Position numbers and translations under genes: made by a program. 12,161 nucleotides of DNA from an uncultured Balneolaceae bacterium (lineage in GTDB: Bacteria > Bacteroidota > Rhodothermia > Balneolales > Balneolaceae): contig CALJMB010000012.1 in assembly GCA_937982515.1 (NCBI GenBank), positions 1 through 12,161 of the forward strand, written 5' to 3'. The stretch's first letter is position 1. Each line of letters opens with the position of its first letter. Positions 1 through 7,298 of this stretch are shown here, in pieces. The notes beneath the pieces are model-generated. The model was given only the letters and a program-made list of their open reading frames with translations. It had not been told where the DNA came from and searched no databases.

Positions 1-97
1 TGTGCTTTGCTCCTAACGCAGGGGTGCCTCAAAACCTGTCTGCCTACCGGCGGATCAACCCAGAGACGTAACTGCTCACGTTAATTGTCCACACGCG

Positions 98-1141
98 CTA
101 GCCTGTAAGATGTGCATAGATTTGGGCGGCGGCGCGGTCCCAGTCGAATCGCTTAACTCGTTCATAGCCACAATCAATAAGCCTGTTTCTGAGGGCAGGG
201 GATTCCAGCAACTGCATAATGCCCTCTTTGATGGAGTGGGTATGTTCGGGTGATACCGTAAGAGCGGCATCACCGGCGATTTCGGCCAGTGCGGTAGTGT
301 TGGAAGTCAAAACCGGAGTTCCGCACGCCATTGCCTCGACCACAGGCAGCCCGAAACCTTCAAACAATGAGGGGAAGAGAAAGCCGGAGGCACCGGAATA
401 AAGAGGGGCCAGGTCATCATCATCGATATACCCCAAAAACTTCAGGGCGGAGGATGAGCCCAGTTCAAAGTCACGGAAATTGTCGTTACTGCCTCCGGCA
501 ATTACCAGTTCATATCCCGCAACCGATTCCTGTTCAATACACAGGTTCCAGGCGTCAACCAGCCTCCTGAAATTCTTTCTCGGATCCATAGACCCGAGGG
601 CAAAGAGGTAGGGTCCGGAGATGGAATATTTCTCACGTACTTGTTGGATCATTGCAGTTGTTGCAGGCCTGAATCGCTTTCTGTCTACCCCATTGTAAAC
701 CACCAGAACTTTCTCCGGATTGACATGCAAGTAGTTACATATTAGCTTCTTTGAGAATTCTGAAACGGTGATAATTTTTTTAGCTCTGCTGGACATTTGC
801 GGAATGAGGATCCGCTTCCACATTCTGTATGGTGCCGAGAACCACTCGGGGTGGGGAAAGATGCCAACATCATGAAGGGTAACGATATGGTTGTCTGCAC
901 AGACCGGGCCCGAGTTGGCCGGAGACCAGAGGACGCGGGATCCTTTTGTCTGGACAGGCAGCACAGCCTGTTCCCATGCATGTCCGGCCAGCTTATTTGA
1001 TGAAAAGGGAGAAGAGGGGCGGAATACTTCATAGGCATAGCCGGCGCGGTCGAAACGATTGAGTATCTCCCGGCCATACCGCTGTACTCCCGCCACAGGC
1101 TGGTGAAGAAAGCGTCCGTTTATGCAAGGTATGTCACTCAT
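98..1141 (-). CDS. GT4-family glycosyltransferase
   Basis: Probably transfers a sugar from a nucleotide-sugar donor to the growing lipid-linked repeat unit at the cytoplasmic face of the inner membrane. The 347-residue protein has the GT-B two-domain layout of family GT4. Its N-terminal acceptor domain contains VTLHDVG near residues 87-93 and ITVSEFS near 124-130. The linker VYNGVD (148-153) is followed by the donor domain with FALGSMDPRKN (180-190). The EX7E signature falls in FEGFGLPVVEAMACGTPV (260-277), with glutamates at about 261 and 269. Length is normal for the family. The ATG start lies 9 bases after the stop of the upstream sulfotransferase, so the two genes are probably co-transcribed. 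The short N-terminus (MSDIPCINGRFL) reaches straight into the first strand, which supports this start. Sugar and linkage specificity cannot be read from the sequence; mannosyl-type transferases are the nearest resemblance. Confidence 0.9.
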   Translation of the reverse strand: MSDIPCINGRFLHQPVAGVQRYGREILNRFDRAGYAYEVFRPSSPFSSNKLAGHAWEQAVLPVQTKGSRVLWSPANSGPVCADNHIVTLHDVGIFPHPEWFSAPYRMWKRILIPQMSSRAKKIITVSEFSKKLICNYLHVNPEKVLVVYNGVDRKRFRPATTAMIQQVREKYSISGPYLFALGSMDPRKNFRRLVDAWNLCIEQESVAGYELVIAGGSNDNFRDFELGSSSALKFLGYIDDDDLAPLYSGASGFLFPSLFEGFGLPVVEAMACGTPVLTSNTTALAEIAGDAALTVSPEHTHSIKEGIMQLLESPALRNRLIDCGYERVKRFDWDRAAAQIYAHLTG

Positions 1142-1150
1142 TGTGATGGG

Positions 1151-2062
1151 TTAACTTAGCCAGGTGCTCAGATCCCGGTTTATAAGCTGCTCTGTTTTCT
1201 TAATATCGTCCTTGAAAAATGAAATCAGTTCTTTTCTAGTCTCTTCACGGAGTGTAAGTGCGGCTTCTTTGGTGTTTACAGAACGGAACAGTTGCATAAG
1301 CCAATGAGTAGCCATGGGAGGAACAACTTTATTAATGGTTGATTTATAACGCACAACCCGGTTTACCAATCCCGAGAGCGTTTTACTTCTCGACACTCCC
1401 GATATGTTGTGTCTGTTTTGCTGAAAGTTGTAACTGAATTCCGGAAGTTGCAGGAACTCTTCCGTTATTTTGATGATGTCTTTGATGTTTGCCTTAAGGT
1501 CGTCAAACAGAAACACCCGTACCTGGCTCCGGCCGAAGTGATCGAAATAGCGCTGAATCTGTCGACTGTAAAGCCCCATCTGTTTGAGGTGCCAGGAGAA
1601 TTCCCATCCTTCCTTAATGCGCTCTTCTTCACGGTTCAGTGCTTCCTCAAAGGAGAGACTCTCGCGGCCATCGCGAACCAGATGTTTGTAGTGAGACCAG
1701 GCGCGATCCACAGGATTTCGGAGTACGATAACTATCCGGGCCCCGGGGCTGTATCGGGAGATGTGGCAGGCGGCCCGGGTGCTGTACAGATAGGAGACAG
1801 AGGCATCCAGGCGATAGTGATGGTCCTTGCTACATCGGTAAAGCTTATGATAGGCGTTCAGGCTGTCGGTCCAGGTTGTACTGCTATCTCCCGGGCCTGT
1901 ACCGGGCTTCACAACCTCCTGTTCGCCGTTCAGGTTGCTGAAGAAATTGGGTTCTTTAACAACGGGAAAACAGATCTCGGGGTGCTGATTCAATAAGTAG
2001 TACAAGGCTGTGGTGCCCGCTTTAGCTGCTCCGACGATAAAGATATTGCGCAGTAGCATCAT
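1151..2062 (-). CDS. PAPS-dependent sulfotransferase (heparan N-sulfotransferase-like)
   Basis: Predicted cytoplasmic carbohydrate sulfotransferase that moves a sulfuryl group from PAPS to a sugar hydroxyl or amine. The 5'-phosphosulfate loop is IVGAAKAGTTALYYLL at about residues 9-24. KEPNFF (36-41) matches the KE-x-x-F motif of the heparan-sulfate-type family. The 3'-phosphate-binding segment is RIVIVLRNPVDRAWSHY (109-125), with the conserved Arg and the serine of the S-H-Y triplet. GLYSRQIQRYF (163-173) and the terminal NRDLSTWL (295-302) are also typical of this family. The 303-residue length is normal. The start codon lies inside the end of the wzy-like gene, giving a 41-base overlap. 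It cannot move far downstream, because the P-loop begins at residue 9; only the adjacent second ATG at 2059 is an alternative. No clear Shine-Dalgarno is seen, so translation may be coupled to wzy. The substrate is unknown, but the context points to the repeat unit of this locus. Confidence 0.9.
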   Translation of the reverse strand: MMLLRNIFIVGAAKAGTTALYYLLNQHPEICFPVVKEPNFFSNLNGEQEVVKPGTGPGDSSTTWTDSLNAYHKLYRCSKDHHYRLDASVSYLYSTRAACHISRYSPGARIVIVLRNPVDRAWSHYKHLVRDGRESLSFEEALNREEERIKEGWEFSWHLKQMGLYSRQIQRYFDHFGRSQVRVFLFDDLKANIKDIIKITEEFLQLPEFSYNFQQNRHNISGVSRSKTLSGLVNRVVRYKSTINKVVPPMATHWLMQLFRSVNTKEAALTLREETRKELISFFKDDIKKTEQLINRDLSTWLS

Positions 2063-3317
2063 ATTTTTGGTTTAAATGATTGTAGGAGATTCCGAGAAAA
2101 AGCCAGATGGGCAGATAGGCAAATTCAGGCACCGACACCAGCATGGTGACGGCAATGACAACGAGTGCGCACTTGAGGCCAAACGCTCTTTCCGAAGATC
2201 CCAGTGCAATGACGGGGTAGCCAAAAGCAATGGTCATGAGCGTAAGCCCCGCCAGTCCGTTATTTACCAGTAGAGTAGAAAAAAAATCGGTGGAACGGAT
2301 GTATCCAAATCCAAGGCCGAATATTTTGACGGAAAACGGGGCATCCAGCCAGAACATGATGCAATCGTAGACGTTGGTAAAGCGGGTAACTCCCGAAATA
2401 GAATCGAGAGTAAGCTTTCGAAAAATGAGTCTGTTAAGGACCGAATAGATTGTCTCGAATTTTAGGATGGCAACCAAAACAAAACCGGCGCCGGTGGCCA
2501 GGAGGTATTTAAGGGGAATTCTGTTGGAGTAAATGACCGTGATTACATACACCGCTATGCCGAGGATGGCAGTGGTAGAGGTAGAGAGAAACAGCGCCAG
2601 GGTTAAGATGCCGGCAATAAAAAAGCGCCTGGTATGCAGGGCAAAAATCCAGTAAGGCAATACGGTAAAGGCAAACATGGAAGGTTCACCGGTCAGGCTT
2701 TTCATGCGTTGTATGGCAAACCCATCCACGTTAAAGGTCTGAAACAGGCTTCCTGAGTGCCGCTGGTTAAAGAGCCGGTTGGAGAGGAAATCTCCCGATG
2801 TGCCGGTTGCCATGAAATACAACTCTTCGTAAAACCCATAGGCAACCAGCAACATGACACCTGCAAAGATATAGGGATCCCACGAAGGGCGGTACCATTC
2901 ATAGACAAAAAGAAACGTCAGTACCCCGGCGCTCAGGTACAGTGTTTGTGTAAACAGGGTGGGACGCAGTATCACCTTCCGGGTAAACGAGAGAGGGTCT
3001 ACCAGAGGCAGGGCTTGAAGATCTATGGTTCCGTATACTGAGAGAATAAACTGGCTGATGAGATTAAGAGTGATAAACCCGGCAGCTATAAGCAGGGCGA
3101 TGGTAATGTAGTGTTTGATGTCTTTAATCTGCGCAGACACCAGCATTACCGGAACAGAAAGAAAGGCCATGATATAGGCAGGCGTGCTGCCCTGAACCGA
3201 AGGAAAAACCAGTACTGAAGTAACCGGCAGCACCAATGCCCAAAGTTTGAAATATCCGTCTATAAAAGGCCGCCCCAATACCACTTCAGGATAATATATC
3301 AGCGCCTGGTGCCTCAT
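2022..3317 (-). CDS. wzy: Wzy-like O-antigen/capsule polymerase (integral membrane)
   Basis: Likely polymerises flipped repeat units in the periplasm. The 431-residue protein is strongly hydrophobic, with roughly ten to twelve candidate membrane segments, for example near residues 24-44, 46-64, 70-95, 146-168, 230-265, 270-288, 350-372 and 380-412. A long polar stretch (about 171-212) contains SLTGEPSMFAF (207-217), resembling the G-E-P-S region of many Wzy/O-antigen-ligase-fold proteins. LSTSTTAILG (244-253) and GLGFGYI (334-340) followed by LLVNNGLAG (349-357) also match that family. Wzy proteins diverge greatly, so the call rests on topology, these motifs and gene context. An O-antigen ligase is the main alternative. 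The start overlaps the stop of the upstream glycosyltransferase as ATGA. A clear Shine-Dalgarno GAGGAG sits 5 bases before it, one of the few strong ones in the operon. The 3' end overlaps the next sulfotransferase by 41 bases. Confidence 0.8.
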   Translation of the reverse strand: MRHQALIYYPEVVLGRPFIDGYFKLWALVLPVTSVLVFPSVQGSTPAYIMAFLSVPVMLVSAQIKDIKHYITIALLIAAGFITLNLISQFILSVYGTIDLQALPLVDPLSFTRKVILRPTLFTQTLYLSAGVLTFLFVYEWYRPSWDPYIFAGVMLLVAYGFYEELYFMATGTSGDFLSNRLFNQRHSGSLFQTFNVDGFAIQRMKSLTGEPSMFAFTVLPYWIFALHTRRFFIAGILTLALFLSTSTTAILGIAVYVITVIYSNRIPLKYLLATGAGFVLVAILKFETIYSVLNRLIFRKLTLDSISGVTRFTNVYDCIMFWLDAPFSVKIFGLGFGYIRSTDFFSTLLVNNGLAGLTLMTIAFGYPVIALGSSERAFGLKCALVVIAVTMLVSVPEFAYLPIWLFLGISYNHLNQKYDATAQYLYRRSS

Positions 3318-4486
3318 ACGGTCTCCTCGGAGTTCACACCAGCCATTTTCAAGACCTGATGGGAAATAGAGTTCCAGGAGTGTTTCCGGGAGCTCTGTCT
3401 GGCAATGGCTTCAATGCGTTCTCTGTTCTCCAGGCAGCGGCGGATTTCATCAAGAAACGTTTCCTCGTCTTTTGCAAATGAGACAAATTCCTCATTTCTG
3501 TACACCAGTTCCCGCAGAGGCGTGCTCACCACCGGAAGCCCGCACATCCCGTATTCATAGATCTTCATCGGTGAACGAGCGTGGTTGGCCTCGATTCTTT
3601 TTAGCGGGAGGATGCCTATGTCGGCATGCTGCATATAGGCGGGAATGTCGTGATAAGGCCTGGATCCCAGAGCAGTGATGTTCGGCAGGGTTTCGGGGAC
3701 GACTTTTTTCCCTCCCGGGCCAATAAGCACATACTGCCATTCCGGACTCCTGCGGGCCGTTTCAAGGAGCAGGTTCAGGTCAAAACGTTGATCCATGCTG
3801 CCCACATACAATATAACAGGCTTGTCTATAGCGGCATACTCTTTTGGGCGGGGATAACGGGTGGAAAAGTGAGGGGTATCGACTCCATTCCGCACCACCG
3901 AGGGCTCCACCCCATACCGATCCTTAAAGATGAGTTGGAGAGGTCTGGAGGTTACCAGCACCCGGTCTGCATACCGGCAAATGTGTTGTTCCAGTCTTTG
4001 AATAGATTCCCGGCCGGCACCACGGGGCATTATGCTGTAGTCGTCTGTCGCACGGTATATCCAGGTTTTAGCACGGATAAACTTTCTCATGAAGTACAAT
4101 CCGGCTTTGTCCTGAATAACCAGATCCGCGCGGTTAAACCCGATCTCTTCCAGCTTCTTGTCTATCCTGTTAAAGGTAAACCATTGGTTTATGGGAATAG
4201 CAGGATTATCGAAGATGCCTTTATTGAATGGGATGAGCACAAACGGCGTGATGTTGGCCACATTATCCTCGTCTGTTATGGGATGCAGAGCCGCCAGGCG
4301 GTTTTTCAGACTGTTGCGGTAGCCTTCGTCTAAAAGGCCGGGCAGATTAAGGAAATGAAACAGCGAAAGCGCCGAGGAGACGTAAAGTACATCATGGCCC
4401 ATGCGGGCAAACTCTTTAGAGAGATGGTAGCTGCCCACCTTGAACAGAGAGTTTCGGGTAGTATGGCTCAGGAAAACTATTTTCAT
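3314..4486 (-). CDS. GT4-like (GT-B fold) glycosyltransferase
   Basis: Predicted cytoplasmic glycosyltransferase adding one sugar of the repeat unit. The N-terminus MKIVFLSHTT with SYHLSKEFARMGHDV (residues 19-33) is the usual first Rossmann strand and helix of GT-B enzymes. YRATDDYS (144-151) and VTSRPL (178-183) resemble a TuaH-like subgroup of GT4. VVRNGVDTPHF (197-207) is the interdomain linker, VILYVGSMD (224-232) opens the donor domain, and MKIYEYGMCGLPVVSTPL (307-324) matches the donor-binding helix. In that last motif the usual first glutamate of EX7E is not at its normal place; the segment before it reads NHARSPMKIYE, as in other TuaH-like enzymes. Length (390) is normal. The ATG start gives the expected N-terminus. 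The gene follows a 207-base gap and overlaps wzy by 4 bases (ATGA), implying translational coupling. The donor sugar cannot be determined. Confidence 0.87.
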   Translation of the reverse strand: MKIVFLSHTTRNSLFKVGSYHLSKEFARMGHDVLYVSSALSLFHFLNLPGLLDEGYRNSLKNRLAALHPITDEDNVANITPFVLIPFNKGIFDNPAIPINQWFTFNRIDKKLEEIGFNRADLVIQDKAGLYFMRKFIRAKTWIYRATDDYSIMPRGAGRESIQRLEQHICRYADRVLVTSRPLQLIFKDRYGVEPSVVRNGVDTPHFSTRYPRPKEYAAIDKPVILYVGSMDQRFDLNLLLETARRSPEWQYVLIGPGGKKVVPETLPNITALGSRPYHDIPAYMQHADIGILPLKRIEANHARSPMKIYEYGMCGLPVVSTPLRELVYRNEEFVSFAKDEETFLDEIRRCLENRERIEAIARQSSRKHSWNSISHQVLKMAGVNSEETV

Positions 4487-4693
4487 GCAGCTTGTTTCAT
4501 CTTTTTAATAAACAGTATTAGTGATCTGATTCATGGAGATAGTACGTTCAGCAGTCAGAATTATTTAATAGAACGGAGATTTTACAGCGTCGATTCGTCG
4601 GGCAGATTCTGTACACATACAACGCTGCTACCCGGGGAGGAATTTCAGTGCCAAGCCCAATTTCCAACCGTACCGGGCGTCTGGGCATATATT
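4487..4693. other. 207-base gap inside the operon, no gene seen
   Basis: This is the longest non-coding interval in an otherwise tightly packed minus-strand operon. It lies between the GT2 stop and the next glycosyltransferase start. The part near the downstream gene is A+T-rich. On the minus strand TAATACTG lies about 35 bases before that start and could be a weak -10-like element, but no matching upstream element is convincing. An open frame crosses the GT2 stop out of frame, but it is a shadow for its first half and shows no recognisable motif in the rest. No terminator-like hairpin was found. Confidence 0.4.
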
Positions 4694-5587
4694 TCACAGC
4701 CTCTCCCGGTAGTAGCGGATAAGCCCTTTCGCCCAGCCGAGCGAGAGTGCCACTTTCTGGAGGTAGTGGATCAGCCACAGCCGGCCCAGATAGTCATGCA
4801 TCTCTGCTTTTCCCCGCCGGTTTATCTTGTCTTTCAGTTCACGCGTGCCGGGCGGAATAAACTGATACAGAATTAACAGCATCAGTTTAAGGGAAGGCAT
4901 ATTATTATCCAGCCATACCTTGGGTTGGCCTGTGCCCACTCTGAATACTTTCCGGAGCAAAGGGCCAAGTTTCCGCGCCGGATAAACAGCCATGGCTTCA
5001 GAGTCATATACCAGATTGAATCCGCTTTTTGTTGCTTTTTTGGTCCAGTACAGATCCATACCGGAGCGTTGGGATTCGGGAAACAGGCCTATAGTATCTG
5101 CAACCTTGCGCCAAAAGAACAGGTTTCCCCCGGCACACGACTTGCCGCGCGTTATCAAATCTTCCATATCTACAAACAGAAGCGAGTCGTACCACTCTCC
5201 AAGTGTTTCTTCTTCGGAATAGACAAATGAAATGTGTCCGCCGACCAGATCTACATCGGGATCGTTCAACCTCTTGACACCTTTTTCCAGCCACCGGCCA
5301 ACCGGCATGCAGTTAATGTCCAGAAGGGCAATTACTTCTCCTTTTGCATGCTCGATTCCTCTGTTCCTGGCAGCATAGGGATTCCGGATGTCTTTTCTCT
5401 CCAGAAGGATAACATCCGGGAAAGATGCAACACGTTTTCTGGTACGATCGGTCGACCCGTTATCCACAACGATGATCTCGTAACGGTCGCGGGGATAACT
5501 TTGACTCCGAACCGCCTCCAGAAACGGCCCCACCTTCTCTTCAGCGTTTAGCACAGGCGTTATGACGGAAGCAAACGGTTGATTCAT
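4694..5587 (-). CDS. GT2-family glycosyltransferase with a variant metal-binding motif
   Basis: Predicted GT-A fold transferase acting on the repeat unit at the cytoplasmic membrane face. The N-terminus ASVITPVLNAEEKVGPFLEA (residues 6-25) and IIVVDNGSTDRT (38-49) are diagnostic for GT2. ARNRGIEHAKGEVIALLD (73-90) leads to the metal-binding position, which reads DIN at 90-92 where most relatives have D-x-D. The later SGMDLYWTKKATKSGF (175-190) occupies the place of the catalytic acidic segment and keeps one aspartate (178). A hydrophobic segment around 230-245 may associate with the membrane. Length (297) is usual. The ATG start lies 16 bases after the stop of the preceding sulfotransferase, with no clear Shine-Dalgarno, and gives the canonical N-terminus. 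The gene looks intact. The unusual DIN may be tolerated, or it may alter metal use. Sugar specificity is unknown. Confidence 0.9.
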   Translation of the reverse strand: MNQPFASVITPVLNAEEKVGPFLEAVRSQSYPRDRYEIIVVDNGSTDRTRKRVASFPDVILLERKDIRNPYAARNRGIEHAKGEVIALLDINCMPVGRWLEKGVKRLNDPDVDLVGGHISFVYSEEETLGEWYDSLLFVDMEDLITRGKSCAGGNLFFWRKVADTIGLFPESQRSGMDLYWTKKATKSGFNLVYDSEAMAVYPARKLGPLLRKVFRVGTGQPKVWLDNNMPSLKLMLLILYQFIPPGTRELKDKINRRGKAEMHDYLGRLWLIHYLQKVALSLGWAKGLIRYYRERL

Positions 5588-5603
5588 TAATAACAGTACT
5601 GGC

Positions 5604-6608
5604 CTATTCCGGGGACAGGCTTTGGCTGGTTTTTTTATGTGTGAGCAGCCGGTAAGACAGTTTTTGAGCCACAGGGCCTACAATGCGGTCCACTTGGGCG
5701 ATTTGCTTATCCGACCAGTCTTTCGGCCGGGAAAAGCTTCCTTTCTTTTGTGCATTGTGTTTGGTGCCCATCACCCGCCTCACCTCGGAAGCGGGAGGGT
5801 GATATCCGGCCGACCCTATAAAGTCGAAAAGCTGATTCACCAGGGGAGGCGGGGCCTCAAACAGTTCCTCTGAAGCCAGGCTCATGTTCTGTCTGTCCGG
5901 TAACTGTTCGGTAAATCGTATGCAGTGGCTGTTCACCGCAGCCCAGTACCAGGCCACTTTTTCTATATGGGAGAAGTGATCCCATTCTCCAAAATAAGGA
6001 TCGGAGGGTGCCGGCACGATACGCGTGGAATCTCTCATATGCCCGCGAAAGTACCTGCGCCGCATTCCGGAGCGGATAAAATCATACGGGTTTCGGTACA
6101 GGTAAAGAAACCTGCTGCCGGGATACAGCTCCAGCAGCAGGTCAGCCAGGTAGGTTACCCGGTTATTGGTCTCGATATAAACGAAACCGTCGCGATAGCT
6201 CCGGAATACGATTTCATCTCTCAAATACATAAGCGTTCTCAGCGCTTCCCCCCGGCTTATGCGCTGCATATGGTAATCATATGAAAAGCCAAACAGCTCG
6301 GGCGAGGGCTCATGAAAAGCATCCGCCTTTGGAGAAAGCCTAAATAGCTCCGTCAGAGTATGGGTGCCGGTACGCCCGGTAGAGAGCACCCATACAGGAT
6401 GAAAGCGCATCCAGGCATTACCGGTTCTCCGGTCGGTTACTTCCGGCGCTGTCTCTATAGGATCGGGGCCGGAAGCAACAGAGCGCAGAAATAAGCGGTT
6501 TGCCTGACGGTATTTCTGTTCCGTGCTCTTGTACAGGCGGTATAGATTGTTCCGCAAAATTCTCAATGTGTGCTTTTGTACAGACATGAAAATATTTTTG
6601 ATGCGCAC
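5604..6608 (-). CDS. Sulfotransferase-family protein with N-terminal extension
   Basis: Predicted PAPS-dependent sulfotransferase of a different subgroup from the other two in this window. The P-loop is WVLSTGRTGTHTLTELF at about residues 73-89, followed by AFHEPSPELF (97-106). The 3'-phosphate-binding segment is SRFLYLYRNPYDFIRSG (165-181). The C-terminus WSDKQIAQVDRIVGPVAQKL (298-317) and SYRLL resemble the end of Sulfotransfer_1/3-type proteins. About 70 residues precede the P-loop. They are basic and include a Tyr/Arg-rich stretch (about 18-36) of unknown role. The listed start is GTG at 6608; an in-frame ATG at 6587 (residue 8) is an equal alternative and neither has a strong ribosome-binding site. 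A 96-base A+T-rich gap separates it from the acyltransferase. The acceptor is unknown: this subgroup also includes proteins acting on small molecules or lipids, so polysaccharide sulfation is inferred from context. Confidence 0.82.
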   Translation of the reverse strand: MRIKNIFMSVQKHTLRILRNNLYRLYKSTEQKYRQANRLFLRSVASGPDPIETAPEVTDRRTGNAWMRFHPVWVLSTGRTGTHTLTELFRLSPKADAFHEPSPELFGFSYDYHMQRISRGEALRTLMYLRDEIVFRSYRDGFVYIETNNRVTYLADLLLELYPGSRFLYLYRNPYDFIRSGMRRRYFRGHMRDSTRIVPAPSDPYFGEWDHFSHIEKVAWYWAAVNSHCIRFTEQLPDRQNMSLASEELFEAPPPLVNQLFDFIGSAGYHPPASEVRRVMGTKHNAQKKGSFSRPKDWSDKQIAQVDRIVGPVAQKLSYRLLTHKKTSQSLSPE

Positions 6609-6704
6609 TGCGTGATGAGTTCTTCTACTTCATTGCATTGCAATGGGTATTAAATGATTTTAAAATCTGTTTTACTAATCAACCCTTACACTAATAACCA
6701 ATAC

Positions 6705-7298
6705 CTAATCCTCTCCGACAGGCCTTCCGCTTACGCCGGCGTATTCTCCCGCGCGTTCCAGCGAATAGTAGTGCTCTGGGTCTCGTTTTTTGAGTAACCG
6801 GTATTTCGGGTTTCCAATGATTGAGAGTGCAGGCACATGTCCGGCAACCGTACATCCGGCTCCAACGATGACCCCATCTTCGATGGTGGTTCCAGGCGCT
6901 ACCACCACATTCATTCCGATCCAGACGTTCCGCCCGATATGAACCGGTTTATAGACGTCATTGTCGTCGACGGGCAACCGCTTGCCTTCGTAGTCGTGAT
7001 TCATCGTATAGCATACAAAGTTGCGGCTGATGTGGGTGTTTTCACCTATAAACAGGCCGCCTTCGGCCCGTATGTGAGCATTCTCTCCGAAGTGCACGTT
7101 TTTCTCGATTACAGCCCGTTTAAAGCCGGAAAACTTTTTCACGCGGCCGTTGATCCTCAGGTCAGGGCTGCAGTTAGGCGAGCTGCGGATCATACGTTCA
7201 TTCTCTTTGCGGATGACATATTTTTCTCCCTGTTTCGCCCACCTGTACAAAAATGCACCGGTTCTTCTGGCAACGTATCTGGCTGTATTTTTAAGCAT
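6705..7298 (-). CDS. Hexapeptide-repeat O-acyltransferase (LbH fold)
   Basis: Likely O-acetylates (or otherwise acylates) a sugar of the repeat unit in the cytoplasm using an acyl-CoA. The 197-residue protein carries left-handed beta-helix repeats, seen as FGENAHIRAEGGLFIGENTH (residues 70-89) and HIGRNVWIGMNVVVAPGTTI (120-139), followed by VIVGAGCTVAG (143-153). Between them TMNHDYEG (98-105) supplies the histidine (101) expected to be catalytic, as in maltose/galactoside acetyltransferase relatives. IGNPKYRLLKKR (161-172) matches the usual post-helix G-N-P motif. A basic N-terminal region of about 45 residues precedes the helix. The start overlaps the end of the flippase gene by 8 bases (ATGCTTAA), implying coupled translation. 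A serine acetyltransferase is less likely because of the context and the WbbJ/MAT-like motif set. The gene appears intact. Confidence 0.88.
   Translation of the reverse strand: MLKNTARYVARRTGAFLYRWAKQGEKYVIRKENERMIRSSPNCSPDLRINGRVKKFSGFKRAVIEKNVHFGENAHIRAEGGLFIGENTHISRNFVCYTMNHDYEGKRLPVDDNDVYKPVHIGRNVWIGMNVVVAPGTTIEDGVIVGAGCTVAGHVPALSIIGNPKYRLLKKRDPEHYYSLERAGEYAGVSGRPVGED

Noticed and set aside
1409..1996. 195-codon open frame on the plus strand
   Set aside because: It lies wholly antisense to a sulfotransferase with clear catalytic motifs, and its own translation shows no family signature. It is a codon-bias shadow.
3626..4333. 235-codon open frame on the plus strand
   Set aside because: It is antisense to the GT4-like glycosyltransferase, has no recognisable motif, and the opposite strand is convincingly coding.
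4548..4778. Possible frameshifted extension of the GT2 gene
   Set aside because: The GT2 protein already has a normal length and a natural end. The out-of-frame continuation has no glycosyltransferase-like features.
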